A program made the position numbers and the translations under genes. Positions 34,196 through 46,994 of a DNA stretch of 64,000 nucleotides are shown here, in pieces (positions within the stretch are counted from its first letter, which is position 1; every line of letters begins with the position of its first letter). The notes beneath the pieces were generated by a model, which was given only the letters and a program-made list of their open reading frames with translations, made no database searches and was not told the DNA's origin. This DNA is from Bryoerythrophyllum caledonicum (Eukaryota; Streptophyta; Bryopsida; Pottiales; Pottiaceae): contig OZ020516.1 of the NCBI GenBank assembly GCA_963971425.1, positions 15,860,593 through 15,924,592 on the forward strand. The letters are read 5' to 3'.

Positions 34196-34536
34196 CCCAA
34201 TAATCAACAAGTTAAGCAAAGGGCATATAGATAGAAATAATAATAGTAAATTTATTTTCAATGACACCCAATAGAATTGCAATTTCAATCCAAGTAATTT
34301 CATATTTTTTTGATGAAATGTGAATTAGTTATAAAATCTCAAAGTGTGTTGCCATGATTAGCCGATAGCACCCAATAAGTACCCCCCATAAGCGCCGACC
34401 AAAACTAAAGGGTCGTGACTAATAGCAAACATCCATATGGTGTTGAATGGATGGTAATGGGATGGAAGTGGGTTAAATATACCCTAATTTTATAGGTGTT
34501 GGTTATGGATTTTGGTTGGTTACTAGGAAGTTACCT
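34196..34536. repeat. Diverged copy of the GGTAAGCC MITE
   Basis: It aligns by eye along its length with 9358-9699 (AATAGAATTGCAATTTC, GACTAATAGCAAACATCC, GGTAATGGGATGGAAG). The ends are eroded, with a C-run at the left and GGAAGTTACCT at the right. It is older than the copy at 9358. Confidence 0.55.
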
Positions 34537-35571
34537 ATCTTGTACTTTTGCTCCTATTCCCACTCCCAAGTTTGATTTATTCTCACTCCCAAGTTTGATT
34601 TATTGTCCATGAAGTATGAAAATTGATAGATTTTTTGTGTACTTGGATCTTATGAGGATGGACCAAGTAGAACATGGTATTTGTGAAACATCACACTATA
34701 TATGAAAATGTCATGAATGATGCTTTCTCAAACAAATATATTGCCAACTTGAAAAGCACGACCATGGTGCATAATGGTGGAATTCCTAGTACAATTCATA
34801 TGACAACCAATTTCATAACCTACTTGGTTTGCAGACATCAATAGGATAAATATATGAATATCATATCTCTTAAATTGTCACATTGTGCAATAGCCCTAAT
34901 TAAAACAATTGAGTTTATTTTTGAGTAAGTAGAATTTGGGGGATAATTAATTAATTTATATATCAAAAGCATTGACAAATTTTAGAACTTTTTTGGGTGT
35001 AAACTTGGATGAAAATCTCTGTAAGTGTTCTTGGAGTTTGTCCTTTAGCACAAGTCCCTTCATATCCACCTCTAAGATTATCTAGCCCTAAACCATCTTT
35101 ACTGAAGAAAAAATAAGAAAAATAATTTAGACATGTACTAAATTATTCATAATAATTAAATAAATAAACATATCAAGAGGCTTACAATTTGTAAAAGGCT
35201 ATGGCATGCTGGAGGTGACTTATATTGTTGTGACCTAATAATGGCTCCACTTGCTACATGTTGTAGCATACTTCCAAGAATAAATCATATAGAGTAGAAT
35301 TGCCACTTTAAGTTTGGTTTTTTAATTTTGGAGGGAATTTCTAAGAACAAATAATTTATAGAACTCAACAAATAAAATTTGTAGTTTGACTAGGTACAAT
35401 TAGAACTAATATTATGTTTTTAAAAATCTTTAACATAAGTTGGTGTTTTCCATGGATAGCATATGTTCCTTCAAAAGTCAACCATGGTCGTAGGGTCTAA
35501 AGACCTTCTTGTACGAGTACGTGCAAAAGAAGAACATGCCCATTCTTCTTAAAGAATTTGGTAGTAGGCTA
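34537..35571. other. AT-rich intergenic DNA
   Basis: No coding frame, RNA gene or repeat family of this window is recognised. Confidence 0.45.
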
Positions 35572-35706
35572 GGTAAATAGTATTTACAAAGGAGAAGCAA
35601 TTCCATATCACTAACCTATGTCTTGTGGTTATACTCAATGGTGGAACAAACATATATTTTATTCAAGTCCACCTCTTTTAGAAATAAGACTTCTTCTTAT
35701 TCTTGC
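35572..35706 (+). repeat. SINE-like (TTC)n-ended repeat, diverged copy
   Basis: AACCTATGTCTTGTGG, GGTGGAACAAACATATA and the tail ACTTCTTCTTATTCTTGC follow the layout of the copy at 36031-36240. Confidence 0.5.
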
Positions 35707-36030
35707 AAAAGTCATAACCATTCTCCAACAGTATGTAGTCCTTCAATTTGAACTCAAAGGCAATTAATTGTTGTCAAAATGTAAATTATATCCATGAATC
35801 AATCCACTGCAACATAATTTTGTGGTTATCTTATACGCTTTGAACTCATAATTCCATAATGCCCATGATAATAAAGATATTCAATCACATCACAAGAAAG
35901 AAATAACTCCAATCCTACAGTGAAGGATGATGTGAATAAAGTGTTTACTTGTTTATTCACTTGACACACCTTAAAAACTCTCAAAACACACAGTTAATCT
36001 AAACAGATCACTTCCCGTAATGGAGCCATG

Positions 36031-36240
36031 TGGCTCTAGTTGGTCCTTGGTCTCTGATTACCGATAACTGGCTACTGGTCTTTGATTACATAGTATCCAC
36101 CCTCCAGAAGGGGGAGTAGTTCCATACTACTAAACCTATGTCCGGTGGACATAGATTTAGTGGTGGAACGAACATACACTTATTCACTCCGGCCCCCTCA
36201 AGGACCGGAGTTCTTCTTCTTCTTTTACTTGCTTGAATCT
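36031..36240 (+). repeat. SINE-like repeat with A-box-like motif and (TTC)n tail
   Basis: TGGCTCTAGTTGG at 36031-36043 resembles a tRNA A box. The body carries a palindromic CCACCCTCCAGAAGGGGG part, ACCTATGTCCGGTGGACATAG, GGTGGAACGAACATACAC and CACTCCGGCCCC...GGACCGGAG, then TTCTTCTTCTTC. Five copies in the window share this layout and end in the same triplet repeat. No clear B box was found, so a tRNA-derived SINE is only suspected. The rest of 36241-36696 shows nothing. Confidence 0.5.
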
Positions 36241-37102
36241 TTTTGTTATTTATTACAAGCCAGTAGTCATTTATTGTGTTACACTCACTATCGCAAATAA
36301 CCCATAAATCTCTCAGGGCCTAAGAAATCAATTTTATAAAACCTCAAATAGGGTATTAAAACTTCCAAGAAGAATCAAATCTTTAAAAGAATGGAATAAC
36401 CTTTATACATTATTAAATATTGTATGTCCACCAATCCCAGACGGATCCATGCGAGAATTCATAGGATGAAATTAGTCGGATGCAATCTCACCATGACAAG
36501 GTATCTTGCCAAAACAAAGTCTTGGAGACAACATGGATCTAAACAGTCCTATATAATATTGGGTAGTTTATATACACAGAAAATTTTAAATTATTATTAT
36601 GTATAAATGTTTTGACGTATTGAAGGTTCATTCTTGGACCCCAAACCCAGCACCTATGACCATGAAGCGTAGCCCTACAACCATGCCACCAACAGAGAGA
36701 GAGAGAGTAGATCCTTACATATCTTTTCAGATCATTTTCTATCAAGTTCATGTAAAGACATATCATTATCAGGCGCATACGAACCAATACCCTAAAGATC
36801 ATTGACTTTCAAGACAGAAAAGGAAAAACCAGTTCGATATTCGAACAGTACAAGGTGGGTGGGCGGGAAATAGCTAGATATCTTTCCAAAAATAGATAGA
36901 TTTCAAGTTTACGGAAGATTTTGATAGACCAGATTAACCATGCAAGTAAACTAGTGTTCTGTATACGTAAGTGATACAGACAAGAAGGGTTTCAAAAACA
37001 CCTATTATTTCAAAACTCACGTAAGAAGACCCAGTCATAGAAATGAAAGGATCAATACTAAACGGCCTGATTATACAACTAAATGAAATTAGCAACTAGT
37101 TA

Positions 37103-40097
37103 CAGTCGGCTCTCTATAAATGTTACTCCTCGGGAGCGGGATTTTCAGTAACACTTATGCGTTTATAACACTTATGCGTTTATAACGTTTATAGAACTAG
37201 ATACCGACGATTAGTAACACTTACAAAAATAACACTTATGGAATACAATACCGATGGTTAGTAACATTTAAAGGAATAACACTTATGAAACTTGATAGTG
37301 ATGATTAATAACATTTATGGAAATATGACTTGTAAGACTTCAAAGAAAAATCCATAACATATAGAGAATATGAAAGTTGAAAATACGAAAAATATAAACC
37401 ATAATGCAACTAAATTCAACTCACCTAAACTCAACTAAACTCAATTAAACTCAACTAAACTCAACTAAACTAAGCTTTATCAAAGAAAGAATCCATAGTG
37501 GATTGATGGGTATCTTCAATACGGGCAATTGCCACATCTTGCAGAAGAGTTTGAACCAAGTTGATGCGTGATGAAACATCACGTGGTCTTTGCTGAAGGA
37601 ATTTCTTCACAATATGAAGTGCACCTTCAACAGTGTCAAATCCAACCACCTCGTCTACCACATCATTTATAACCTCATCTTCAACAATCTCCAAGTCTTC
37701 GGAAGGAAGCATGTCTAGGATATCCTCCTCAGTAGGTTCATAGGGATTATTTAAATCAAAGTCTACCTCATAGTTTATGAACTCATGAGCGCCCATAACA
37801 TCGCTATCATTTAGGTCTGAAGATAAAAGTGAAAGCCGATGAAGCAAACGTCCAATTTCATCAACCTCACTCTCAATCCTTGTTGCAAATCTCTCCCTCT
37901 CAAGTACATCTCTCTCCCTATCACTAAGAACTGAAAGTATGCCTGTATGCCTCCAACAATTCACGATTGTTGACGATGTCACACCTATATGCCATGCCTT
38001 CACAACCATAATTATAGCCTGATAGACATCTATTATAAATACCTCGTTTGCAGTTAGACAATCTATCTAGTACTGAATCATTAGTTTACGGTATTGCGCC
38101 TTAAAAGAAGCAATAATGCCCGCATCCATGGGTTGAAAACGGCTCGTAGTGTTAGGTGGCAAGAATTCTAACCGCGTCACCTCCAACCGTGATGCCACAT
38201 TGGGTATCTGATGACCTGAGAAATTATCAACGAGCAAGAGAACTTTCTCTTTCTGCGCTAATATCATCCTTCTATCAAAGTCCAACATAAAACGCTCAAA
38301 GATCTCCGTAGTCATCCAAGCTTTCTTGTTAGCAGCCCAACCGATACCTAAATTCTCAGGAACATGAACATGTCTTGAGGTGAAGGCACGCGGCTTCATG
38401 TAGTGATTGATGATAAGTGGAGGCAGACAAATTGTACCTGTCGCGTTTGCAATGAGTGCTACTGTGATACGCTCCTTATGTTTCTTCTTTCCCGACAATC
38501 TTGACGTAGCGAGAGTACGATTTGGCTCCATTCTGTAGAAGAGGCCTGTCTCGTCCATGTTGAACACGTCATCGCGATTGTACGAAGCCACGAGCGCCTT
38601 GATTTCTTCCATCTTCGCTAGAGCTTCTGCTGAATTGTCAGCAGAGGCATCTTCTCCATGTCGCGTGATGGGTCTTATATCAAATCTCTTCTTGAAACCG
38701 CTCACCCACCCAGACGAAAAATTGAGTACTTTCTCGCTTGACTCTCTTGGTGTCAAATCATAAAACCTCTTGGTTGCACCTATAATCAAGTCATCAGATA
38801 AAGTTGCACCTTGATCTATCATTGCGGTGATCTACTTGAAAGTGGCTAGCTCCACTATTGGACAATATACCTTCCTCAAGCGCTTCATCCCATCCAAGTG
38901 CACCCCACCTTCCTTAGGTATTGACTCCTTCTTCTTCAGTAGTCTACCTATGCTCATTGCTGAAACAGAAGTATGATATTTGGAATTAGCCCATTCCATC
39001 AAAGCCCTTTGAGTGGTTTTGTGCCCTGTTGACATTGAGTTTTCATAATGAGCAATAATATCCTGCTTCTCCTTGAAGGTGAATTCTCGACTCCTTGCCA
39101 TTGCCACCTTCAATTGCAACTACCATGTCAATCACACCCACAACAATAACAACCTTCCACAAATGATTAGTGACTTACAAAAGTAGGAGCGACCTACTGT
39201 ACCACTCAAATACCTACACTGATGTTAGGCACTTTGGGAACCATTCAATTATGCACACTTACAGATGTGACCACATATGTTCCCAAGTGGCACAGGCCAG
39301 ACGGTAACTAAATATGGTCTATTTTCCAGAGAATTGCAAGCTCATTCAAACCCAAGGTTTGAACATATTAAGTTACAGTAGTATGGCTTTAGAAAGAACA
39401 TAACATTGTGCAGTATAAAACTGACTTGATGTGACGGTGTTTCTACAAAGATGGCTCTTCTTGAGTGCTGTGCACCAAATTAGTGCCTTAATGGACAATT
39501 CATCCAAACCATTCCCCATGACTTTGGATTGACACTCTCTGACTTGACGTTTGACGAGCATGCACCCATCTGGAAGTTTAAAAAAAAAGAAAAAAAAAAA
39601 GAGTCACAGCCAACAATCAAACCTCAGCCTGACAGGCCATGCATCCATGATGAGGTCGACGGCATGCCTCTTGCATGTGGCAAACAACCACACCCAAAAA
39701 TTTTAAAGCAAATAAATAAATGAATAAAAATAAAAACTCACAATATGGCCTGCGATACCCTTCTCGAATATGGCATGCGATGTCCCACTAGATTCTGTTC
39801 GAAGAATACTGACAGATTCTTTTTTAAAAGGACAAATCTTCTCAAGTTCCACAAAAGATATGGTATATATTCATGTGAAGTAATTTAAAAATTTAGAAAC
39901 AAGTGCTATTATGATGTTTTTGCCAAATGTAACACTTATAGAATCATTTTAACAAAGGAGGGAGCGGAACATGTTGTAACACTTAACATATAACACTTAC
40001 TAGTGTTAATTTTGAGGTTTTTCTCGGGAGCGAGATTTTCAGTAACACTTATGCGATTCTAACACTTATAGAGGTAACATTTATAGAGAGCCGACTG
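37103..40097 (-). mobile_element. pogo/Tigger-like DNA transposon nested in the left repeat
   Basis: This 2995-bp element is flanked by TA (37101-37102 and 40098-40099). Perfect 24-bp inverted ends begin CAGTCGGCTCTCTATAAATG, and subterminal TAACACTTAT repeats occur at both ends. The unfilled site survives in the right terminal repeat at about 45373-45391. The minus strand encodes one long frame (39119-37470, about 549 codons) with an N-terminal HTH, a CENP-B-like HTH (WVSGFKKRFDIRP) and a DDE_1 catalytic core: MDETGLFYR, LLVDNFSGHQ and PNTTSRFQPMDAGI supply the three Asp. Two in-frame TAG codons (38834-38832 and 38069-38067) interrupt it; no frameshift is evident. The transposase would cut and paste at TA sites. 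This copy looks recently inserted but not self-sufficient. Confidence 0.88.
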
Positions 40098-43000
40098 TAC
40101 AATGCATCCGGTGTGAAGTAGAACGAATCGCACTTTTTTGCTCCAAATGTGAAGGAGTGACCTCACCTGCACCCATGGAAAACAACGAACACGAAGTTAG
40201 TTGTGATCTGTATGAACATACTGAGGAGTGTCATGGGTGACTGGCGTTCATAAGCAAGTGCAGAGCTTGCGCTTATATGCAAACACAACAATTTGGTACA
40301 CGTTGAAAATATGGAGCAGACCATCCAAGTCATGATCAACAAGATGTTTGTGTACAGAAAACAAGTTTTAGTGGTTTTAGTTGGTGACATGTTGTCACAG
40401 TAGTGACAAGGTGGAGATCGTGGAGATTGTGGGGTAACATCACGTTGCCCAAAAAAGTTTTCTACCAGCTTGGCACTATATAGGATTATGTACAAGAACC
40501 TTGCCTATGTCGATACCTGTGTGGTATCTTAAAGCACATACCCTCGAACGATATACCCGACGGATTGCGGGTGTCAAGCTAGAATTTGTCAGTATGTGTT
40601 GAGTCCATTTGCACGTCGTTGATGGCAGTTTTTGTAAGAAATTCCCAACCCCTTTGCATTTTGAGCAAGAGAGAGAGAGCCACCCACCACCAAAATCCTT
40701 GGTGTGAATTATTAAAGGTTCAATTACAAGTAGTGTGAGAACTGGTGTGTAATCACTCTAGACTTGTATCAAGCAGTGCACACCAGTCTCTTACTATGTA
40801 ATACCGCTTTGAATACCGTTGATTGTCCTACGTCAAAGTTGAACCATCCGCTCAAACTCTGGGTGTGTGTGAAGAAGTTGTCTCTGGTACATAATATAAC
40901 AAAGTTAACTAGTTGCAAAAACAATGTACAGACTCAGCCGGTCTGTTCCAGCAATGTACAGTGTACAAGCTTACTAGAAGGTAAAAAAACTGTCATCCAT
41001 GAAGACGACATATAGTGAGTTCGATATCAATTTTTATGTCTGGGAAGCAACCCACTTGGAGCCATGTTGAAATGATTCGACATAGTTTGGCATCTTGAAA
41101 TCCATTATCAACCATGGTGTGTATAAGACGGTTGATTTCAAGAACTGCATTCTCCGTGCAGTTTGAGATGTACAGAAATGGTAATACTTGGTAGAGGATA
41201 ATGTTGTAAGATTGTTTCACCGGTCAATTTGACTGAAACTTAATGAACTGAGTGTATGAGAAGGGTAAAGAACGCCTTTTATCATATTTTTTCATTGAGA
41301 AAGCAGAAGGTGAATCCATATTAAGATGAAGCTCAATATTCATGAAATGAGGTGACGTCCCTCTATCAGGATTGTTAGGATCAAGAGTGGCAACTTCGGA
41401 TTTGATTTCCAAAACATTGAGGGGATAAATCCAGTAGGGATTAGAGGAGATTCGTGGTTCCGAAGGAGAAAGAAAATCCTGTGAGTTTTCCACGTTAATC
41501 CAGCAGATATCATGCATGTATTTGAAAGCATGCAGAAACTTTGCCATGATATGAATTCTTCCCAAAGCAGCTAATTGTTGAATGAAGCGAACTTCATACG
41601 ATAAGAGGTAAGTGTCACACCCAATTGGAGAGCAACTAAATCCCATAGGGATACGAGTTCGTTGTCTCCATACTTTGTCACCCAACATAACATAACAATT
41701 TTGAATTAGCCAATTTTGCAAAAGAATCTGTCGGTCCTTAGACACATTGATCCACTGTCCGGACTTGGGCATTCAAGACTCCCACTTAGGGATTTGAGTG
41801 GAGCCATCTTGCTCGATTTTTGCCCAAAGAGATGTAGTAGTCTTTGGGTGTAACAATCCCGCTTGCTTGAATCCAATTTTTATAACAAATTTACGTGCAT
41901 CCAATAGGTTATCATCCCCTTCCAAAGGAATGAGACATCTAGTAATATCCGCAACATGAATTTCATGGAGATGATGGGAAAGACTAAGTGCAACTTGAAG
42001 GCTAGACTCAACAATCCAACAGATTGAAGTATCTATTTTCAGAAAATTCTTGTAGCCATCCGAGGTGGCTTTAACCCATAGTTCAAAAGAGTCTAAAACC
42101 GCAATGGTTGAGCGTGTAAGTAACGACACAATGTTAGTGAATACCGTCTGATATGCATTAGTAAGCCATCTATATTTAGATTTATGAATCTTATAGGTAG
42201 CCATCAAGAACGGTTGTGCATTATGCGACACTGGGATTTCTAGAAGAATAATGCCCAGTTCATCAACCACCTGATCGAAGATGAAAGTCTGTAGTCGCCA
42301 TATTGGACCAGTTTTGCATGGCACAAAATCCGTCCCTATTAGTCGTTGCAATGCTTGCACTCTAATGTGACGAATATACATAAAACATGCGTTATTGCTT
42401 GCCTTGTCCAGTCAAGAAATGTAAAGGTTATCAGTCAACCATCTAATTCATTTCTGACTGCAGGGATATCAAACAGGAACTGCCCTGTAACTTTGAAGCC
42501 AAACTTGTTTGCTTTTGCAACCAAACAAAGTTTGTCCAAGCAGAGTTGTTGGAGAAAGGCCTTAGCACTCTCCTGGTCCAACCCAAAAGCTGATAATCCA
42601 AGTATGTGTGAGATTTGGTGAAATGCATCAACCGTAACCTCAATTGCTGGAGCAAAGGCGGTGGGTTTTAAAGGGATGTGATTAAGTCCAAGAGACAAAG
42701 CACGTCAAAATAAAGGATGTTGTACAATGTTGAGATCCATGGATCTAACATGTGTGCATGTTTTAGAAAAATCAGATGATTCAATTGCGGTTAGGACGTC
42801 AAGAAAAGGACTCAATCGTTTTGCTGAAGTGCAAGCACATTTAGCATTTTCATTAAGAAGATACACAAACAAAAAGTTTTTGAAAACAGCAGAAGGTCTG
42901 TAAAACTTAGTGGCTAAATTACAGTCATATGATCAAGAAAAAGCCAAAGTATCCAAAGATACTACATTGTCCAAAGCAAAATGACACAAAACCTCATGAA

Positions 43001-45447
43001 TGGATTGGCGAACATTAATCCATTTGAGAGCTCTGCTGCAGTATTTCATTCTGATATACCAAAGTCGTTATGTATCCTTGATGCGTGATAGCTTCCACCG
43101 CCCATAGTTGTCTGTCGTAATGATCATGTCTAGGCAGTCTGCGCACACATGCCCGTGAATAGCAGTCAGTCCATGTTGCAATCCAACACTCGACCCTTGA
43201 GTGATGTCTTGGCACTACGTTGTTCAGGCTGCTCAGTGCTGGTGACGCTGGAACGGCCTAATGAAGCCGGCATCCTGTTTCGAATTGGTGAAGTCACCTT
43301 GTTTACGTCATGGTTGAGAGCATGAGAGCTGCTTTGACTCTGATCAGCCAGATGTGGATTCATGTTCCTGCCAGTCTGTGTTGCGTAGTTTCTACACTGG
43401 CTTGGATTGGTGTTGTGAGATCCGCGACGTCCCCCCGTCGAATACACAAAAGGCTCGTTAGAGCTAGCAGCTGAATTCTTGGATCAAAAGTTGCGATTAT
43501 ATGCACCCCGACCCCCACTGAAACCACCACGCTTATGTTGGCCACGTCCATGTGAGCTACCAGTCTCTGTATTACTTGTCAAAGTTTCAAGTGACACATT
43601 GAGGTTTACCTTTTGACGTTTGTTAGGACCAGGACTCGGCGTAGAAGGAGGAAAGACAAACCCAACAGGTTTGATCATCCTGACAATTTTTTGAATACCC
43701 AACGCATTTGGATGCGTAGTATGCAACGGAGCCTCAGGGTCTTTGGCAAAGTCAATGGCACCTTCAGTTACGAGCGAACGTAGGCGATTGAACAAAATTT
43801 GGTGCCGTATAGCCGAGTAAGCAGCTTTGCTTAAGCAGACTATAAACGCCGCCAATTTGGCCGCCAGGGTAGGATGCTCCTCACCAAATAATGCCTCAAG
43901 GTCGTTGAGTAGGTACCAGACATAGTGGTTAAACCACATTATGTCACCTTTGCATCCAACGGTCGCCTCTTTAGGACATGCACATCTCAAATATGGATGT
44001 TGTACATTCTAGAGCGCTGAAGAATGTTTGTTGCTTCAACGGTAATTTGTTTTGAGTTTCTGCTTAGTGTAGACCCTCAGGTCCAACGAAGGGCACTGCT
44101 TATGGTCGAGGGACGATAAGGGAAACGCATTTGGAATCTCCACAGATTCCTTGAGCACTCATGTATGGAAAACAACATTCATTTTGAGCTCGTTAATTTT
44201 ATCTGCAGAAATATTTACCCAGGCCTGCCACATCCGGATGGTGATAGGAGCCAACAGATTGATGTTGGAAAGAGACCAACCTCTGTGGTCCTTATGGCTC
44301 AACATTTCCTCCACAGTTTGTACAGGTAGAAAAGGCACTGAAGGACCTTTCCCGGAAGCAAGGAGTTGTGCATTTGCACGTTCATCCTGAGTTAAGTGAA
44401 TGGCACTCAATAGATCTTCAAGAGCTGCGATATGGGCCGGTGCAATATTCATCGTGCTTAAAAGCGGATGGGATAGGTCTATAGCAATGGGGTTAGTCGT
44501 GGCGGATGACTCTGGTGGATTAGCCAGCTTAAGAGCTCTATCCACGAGAGTAGCTTGTTGCATGGCTGCTTCAAGCTCCTCGTTCTCTTCCTCGAGGATA
44601 TTGGCTAGTAATACATGCGAAGCTTTGAGTTTCTCAAGCGCACTGGCTTGTTTGCTAATTGACAAAATACGTGTCCACTGGGAAAGATTCAGCGTGGAGA
44701 GAAGTAAGGGAGCATGCTCACCTTCTTCGTCTATGTCAGCTATTGCATGTTTTTCCTGGGTTTGGATAACCTCATGAATCTCTGGTGCCGGTATAGCAAC
44801 AATTGTCGCTTGCACTGCCGACGACGGATCAGGCAACGGATCCGAGTAGCCCAAACCGAGAAGGTCGTTTTGCCATGCATGGGAGCTGAAACTCCTTGCA
44901 CGCTAAAAAATGAAAGTCAAGCACAAAAACATGTTAGAAAGCAACAGAAGCTCACCACTTCTGTTTGAATATAATTTAGAGAGAGTAAATCCTTACATAT
45001 CTTTTCAGATCACTTTCTATCAAGTTCATGTAAAGACATATCATTATCAGGCGCATACGAACCAATACCCTAAAGATCATTGACTTTCAAGACAGAAAAG
45101 GAAAAACCAGTTCGATATTCGAACAGTACAGGGTGGGTGGGCGTGAAATAGCTAGATATCTTTCCAAAAATAGATAGATTTCAAGTTTACGGAAGATTTT
45201 GATAGACCAGATTAACCATGCAAGTAAACTAGTGTTCTGTATACGTAAGTGATACAGACAAGAAGGGTTTCAAAAACACCTATTATTTCAAAACTCACGT
45301 AAGAAGACCCAGTCATAGAAATGAAAGGATCAATACTAAACGGCCTGATTATACAACTAAATGAAATTAGCAACTAGTTACAATGCATCCGGTGTGAAGT
45401 AGAACGAATCGCACTTTTTTGCTCCAAATGTGGAGTGACCTCACCTG

Positions 45448-45705
45448 CACCCATGGAAAACAACGAACACGAAGTTAGTTGTGATCTGTATGAACATACT
45501 GAGGAGTGTCATGGGTGACTGGCGTTCATAAGCAAGTGCAGAGCTTGCGCTTATATGCGAACACAACAATTTGGTGCACCCATGGAAAACAACGAACACG
45601 AAGTTAGTTGTGATCTGTATGAACATACTGAGGAGTGTCATGGGTGACTGGCGTTCACAAGCAAGTGCAGAGCTTGCGCTTATATGCAAACACAACAATT
45701 TGGTA
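45448..45705 (+). repeat. 129-bp tandem duplication in the right terminal repeat
   Basis: A block beginning CACCCATGGAAAACAACG occurs at 45448 and again at 45577. The left terminal repeat has it once (near 40170), so it arose in the right repeat after insertion, or was lost from the left. Confidence 0.8.
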
Positions 45706-46070
45706 CACGTTGAAAATATGGAGCAGACCATCCAAGTCATGATCAACAAGATGTTTGTGTACAGAAAACAAGTTTTAGTGGTTTTAGTTGGTGACATGTT
45801 GTCACAGCAGCGACAAGGTGGAGATCGTGGAGATTGTGGGGTAACATCACGCCGCCCAAAAAAGTTTTCTACCAGCTTGGCACTGTATAGGATTATGTAC
45901 AAGAACCTTGCCTATGTCGATACCTGTGTGGTATCTTAAAGCACATACCCTCGAACGATATACCCGACGGATTGCGGGTGTCAAGCTAGAATTTGTCAGT
46001 ATGTTGAGTCCATTTGCACGTCGACGATGGCAGTTTTTGTAAGAAACTCCCAACCCCTTTGCATTTTGAG

Positions 46071-46107
46071 CAAGAGAGAGAGCGAGAGAGCGAGAGAGAG
46101 AGAGAGC
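46071..46107 (+). repeat. (GA)n microsatellite at the element/gene junction
   Basis: A GAGAGA/GCGAGA run marks the right border of the retroelement and begins the sequence that leads into the SWIB gene. A matching (GA)n run at 36696-36708 marks the left border, consistent with insertion into a (GA)n tract. Confidence 0.7.
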
Positions 46108-46233
46108 AGCGCCGTCGCGTTGATCGCCTGTCTCACGTCCATTCCGCGCACACTAGTCCGCCATTTGGGTTTTGCTCGGTGCACCTTGGCGGGGCAGCAA
46201 GAGAATTGGTGTGGAGTTCGAGGAGGAGGAACG

Positions 46234-46994
46234 ATGTCTGCGGCAACGATAGCAAAGAAGGTGGGCGGGGCGCTGACTCAGAGTGTTCAGGTGTCGCCGG
46301 CGCTCAAGAAATTCCTCGGGGTCGGAGAATGCTCTCGCTCCGAATCCGTGAAGCGCGTCTGGGATTACATCAAGGATCAGAAGCTCCAGGTTCGTCGATC
46401 GGTTGGTTGCGTTTTCACTGCTGTTTCCTCGGGTGGACGATCAATTGATTAGAATGACAGCTTCAAATCGTGAGTGTCGTGAATTGGGTTCAAGGAGCGT
46501 CATGGTCAATGCTGCAGTTAAACCTCTCTTTCTTGTCTGCTTTCTGAGTTTCAGGGTTTAAGGGATTATGGGGTTCAGGGCAGCAGGTTGCTCCGCTAAT
46601 CCCTAAGTGCACAAGTAGAAATATCACTTCATAGCTATATACGTAAGAGTATAAGATTTTTGAGCAAGGTTTCTTGCTTCCATTGATGAACAACTGAGCC
46701 CCTTCATTAATGATTCATTGAGCTATGAGAATGGACACTTTTGTCCTGAAGGGGTTGGTTGTGCATTTTGACATGGAAGGAATGTATGCTTTTTCTTGTG
46801 TTCAGAATCCGCAGAATAGGAGGGAGATCTTCTGCGATGAGAGATTGAAGCCGGTGCTTGGCGGCAAAGATAAGGTTGGCTTCTTGGAGGTTGCGAAACA
46901 TTTGAGCGAGCATTTTCCGAAGGCTCCGAAAGTGCCTAAGACTCCCAAGGCTCCGAAAGCCTCACCTCTTGATCCTTCTACTCCGCAAACATGA
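46234..46994 (+). CDS. Small SWIB/MDM2-domain protein
   Basis: Two exons (46234-46389 and 46806-46994), with a 416-bp GT-AG intron in phase 0, give 114 residues. The SWIB fold covers most of the protein: VSPALKKFLGVGECSRSESV, KRVWDYIKDQKLQ, NPQNRREIFCDERLKPVLGG and KVGFLEVAKHLSEHF. A basic Lys/Pro/Ala tail (KAPKVPKTPKAPKAS) ends the protein. Single-domain SWIB proteins are a known plant family; some are plastid or mitochondrial nucleoid proteins and others act with chromatin remodellers. The short N-terminus (SAATIAKKVGGALTQ) is a weak targeting signal at best, so the location is open. The start codon lies only about 150 bp from the retroelement border, so the gene may now use element-derived or new upstream sequence. 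Confidence 0.92.

Larger units (their letters stand above)
36697..46080 (-). mobile_element. Retroelement fossil with about 1-kb direct terminal repeats
   Basis: Direct repeats at 36697 to about 40675 (split by a DNA transposon) and about 44975-46080 flank a core of about 4.3 kb. The core, read on the minus strand, has a gag-like region (about 44860-43480, ending in a Gly/Arg-rich GRGQHKRGGFSGG stretch) and a reverse-transcriptase region (about 42400-41000) with IPMGFSCSPIG, MHDICWIN and LPFSYTQFIKF. The family is uncertain. The RT motifs recall Penelope-like elements, whose tandem copies give pseudo-LTRs; an LTR-kin placement is also possible. The terminal repeats look about 98-99% alike by eye, so the insertion is young. 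The core is broken, with several interruptions. Both outer borders abut (GA)n tracts. Confidence 0.7.

Noticed and set aside
42435-42698. Small separate host genes within the 40.7-45 kb stretch
   Set aside because: The frames lie inside the retroelement core and are parts of that fossil.
36697-46080. Segmental duplication of the SWIB promoter as the explanation for the paired 1-kb repeats
   Set aside because: The repeats enclose a reverse-transcriptase core and border (GA)n tracts, so terminal repeats of one element explain them better. A duplication is not fully excluded.
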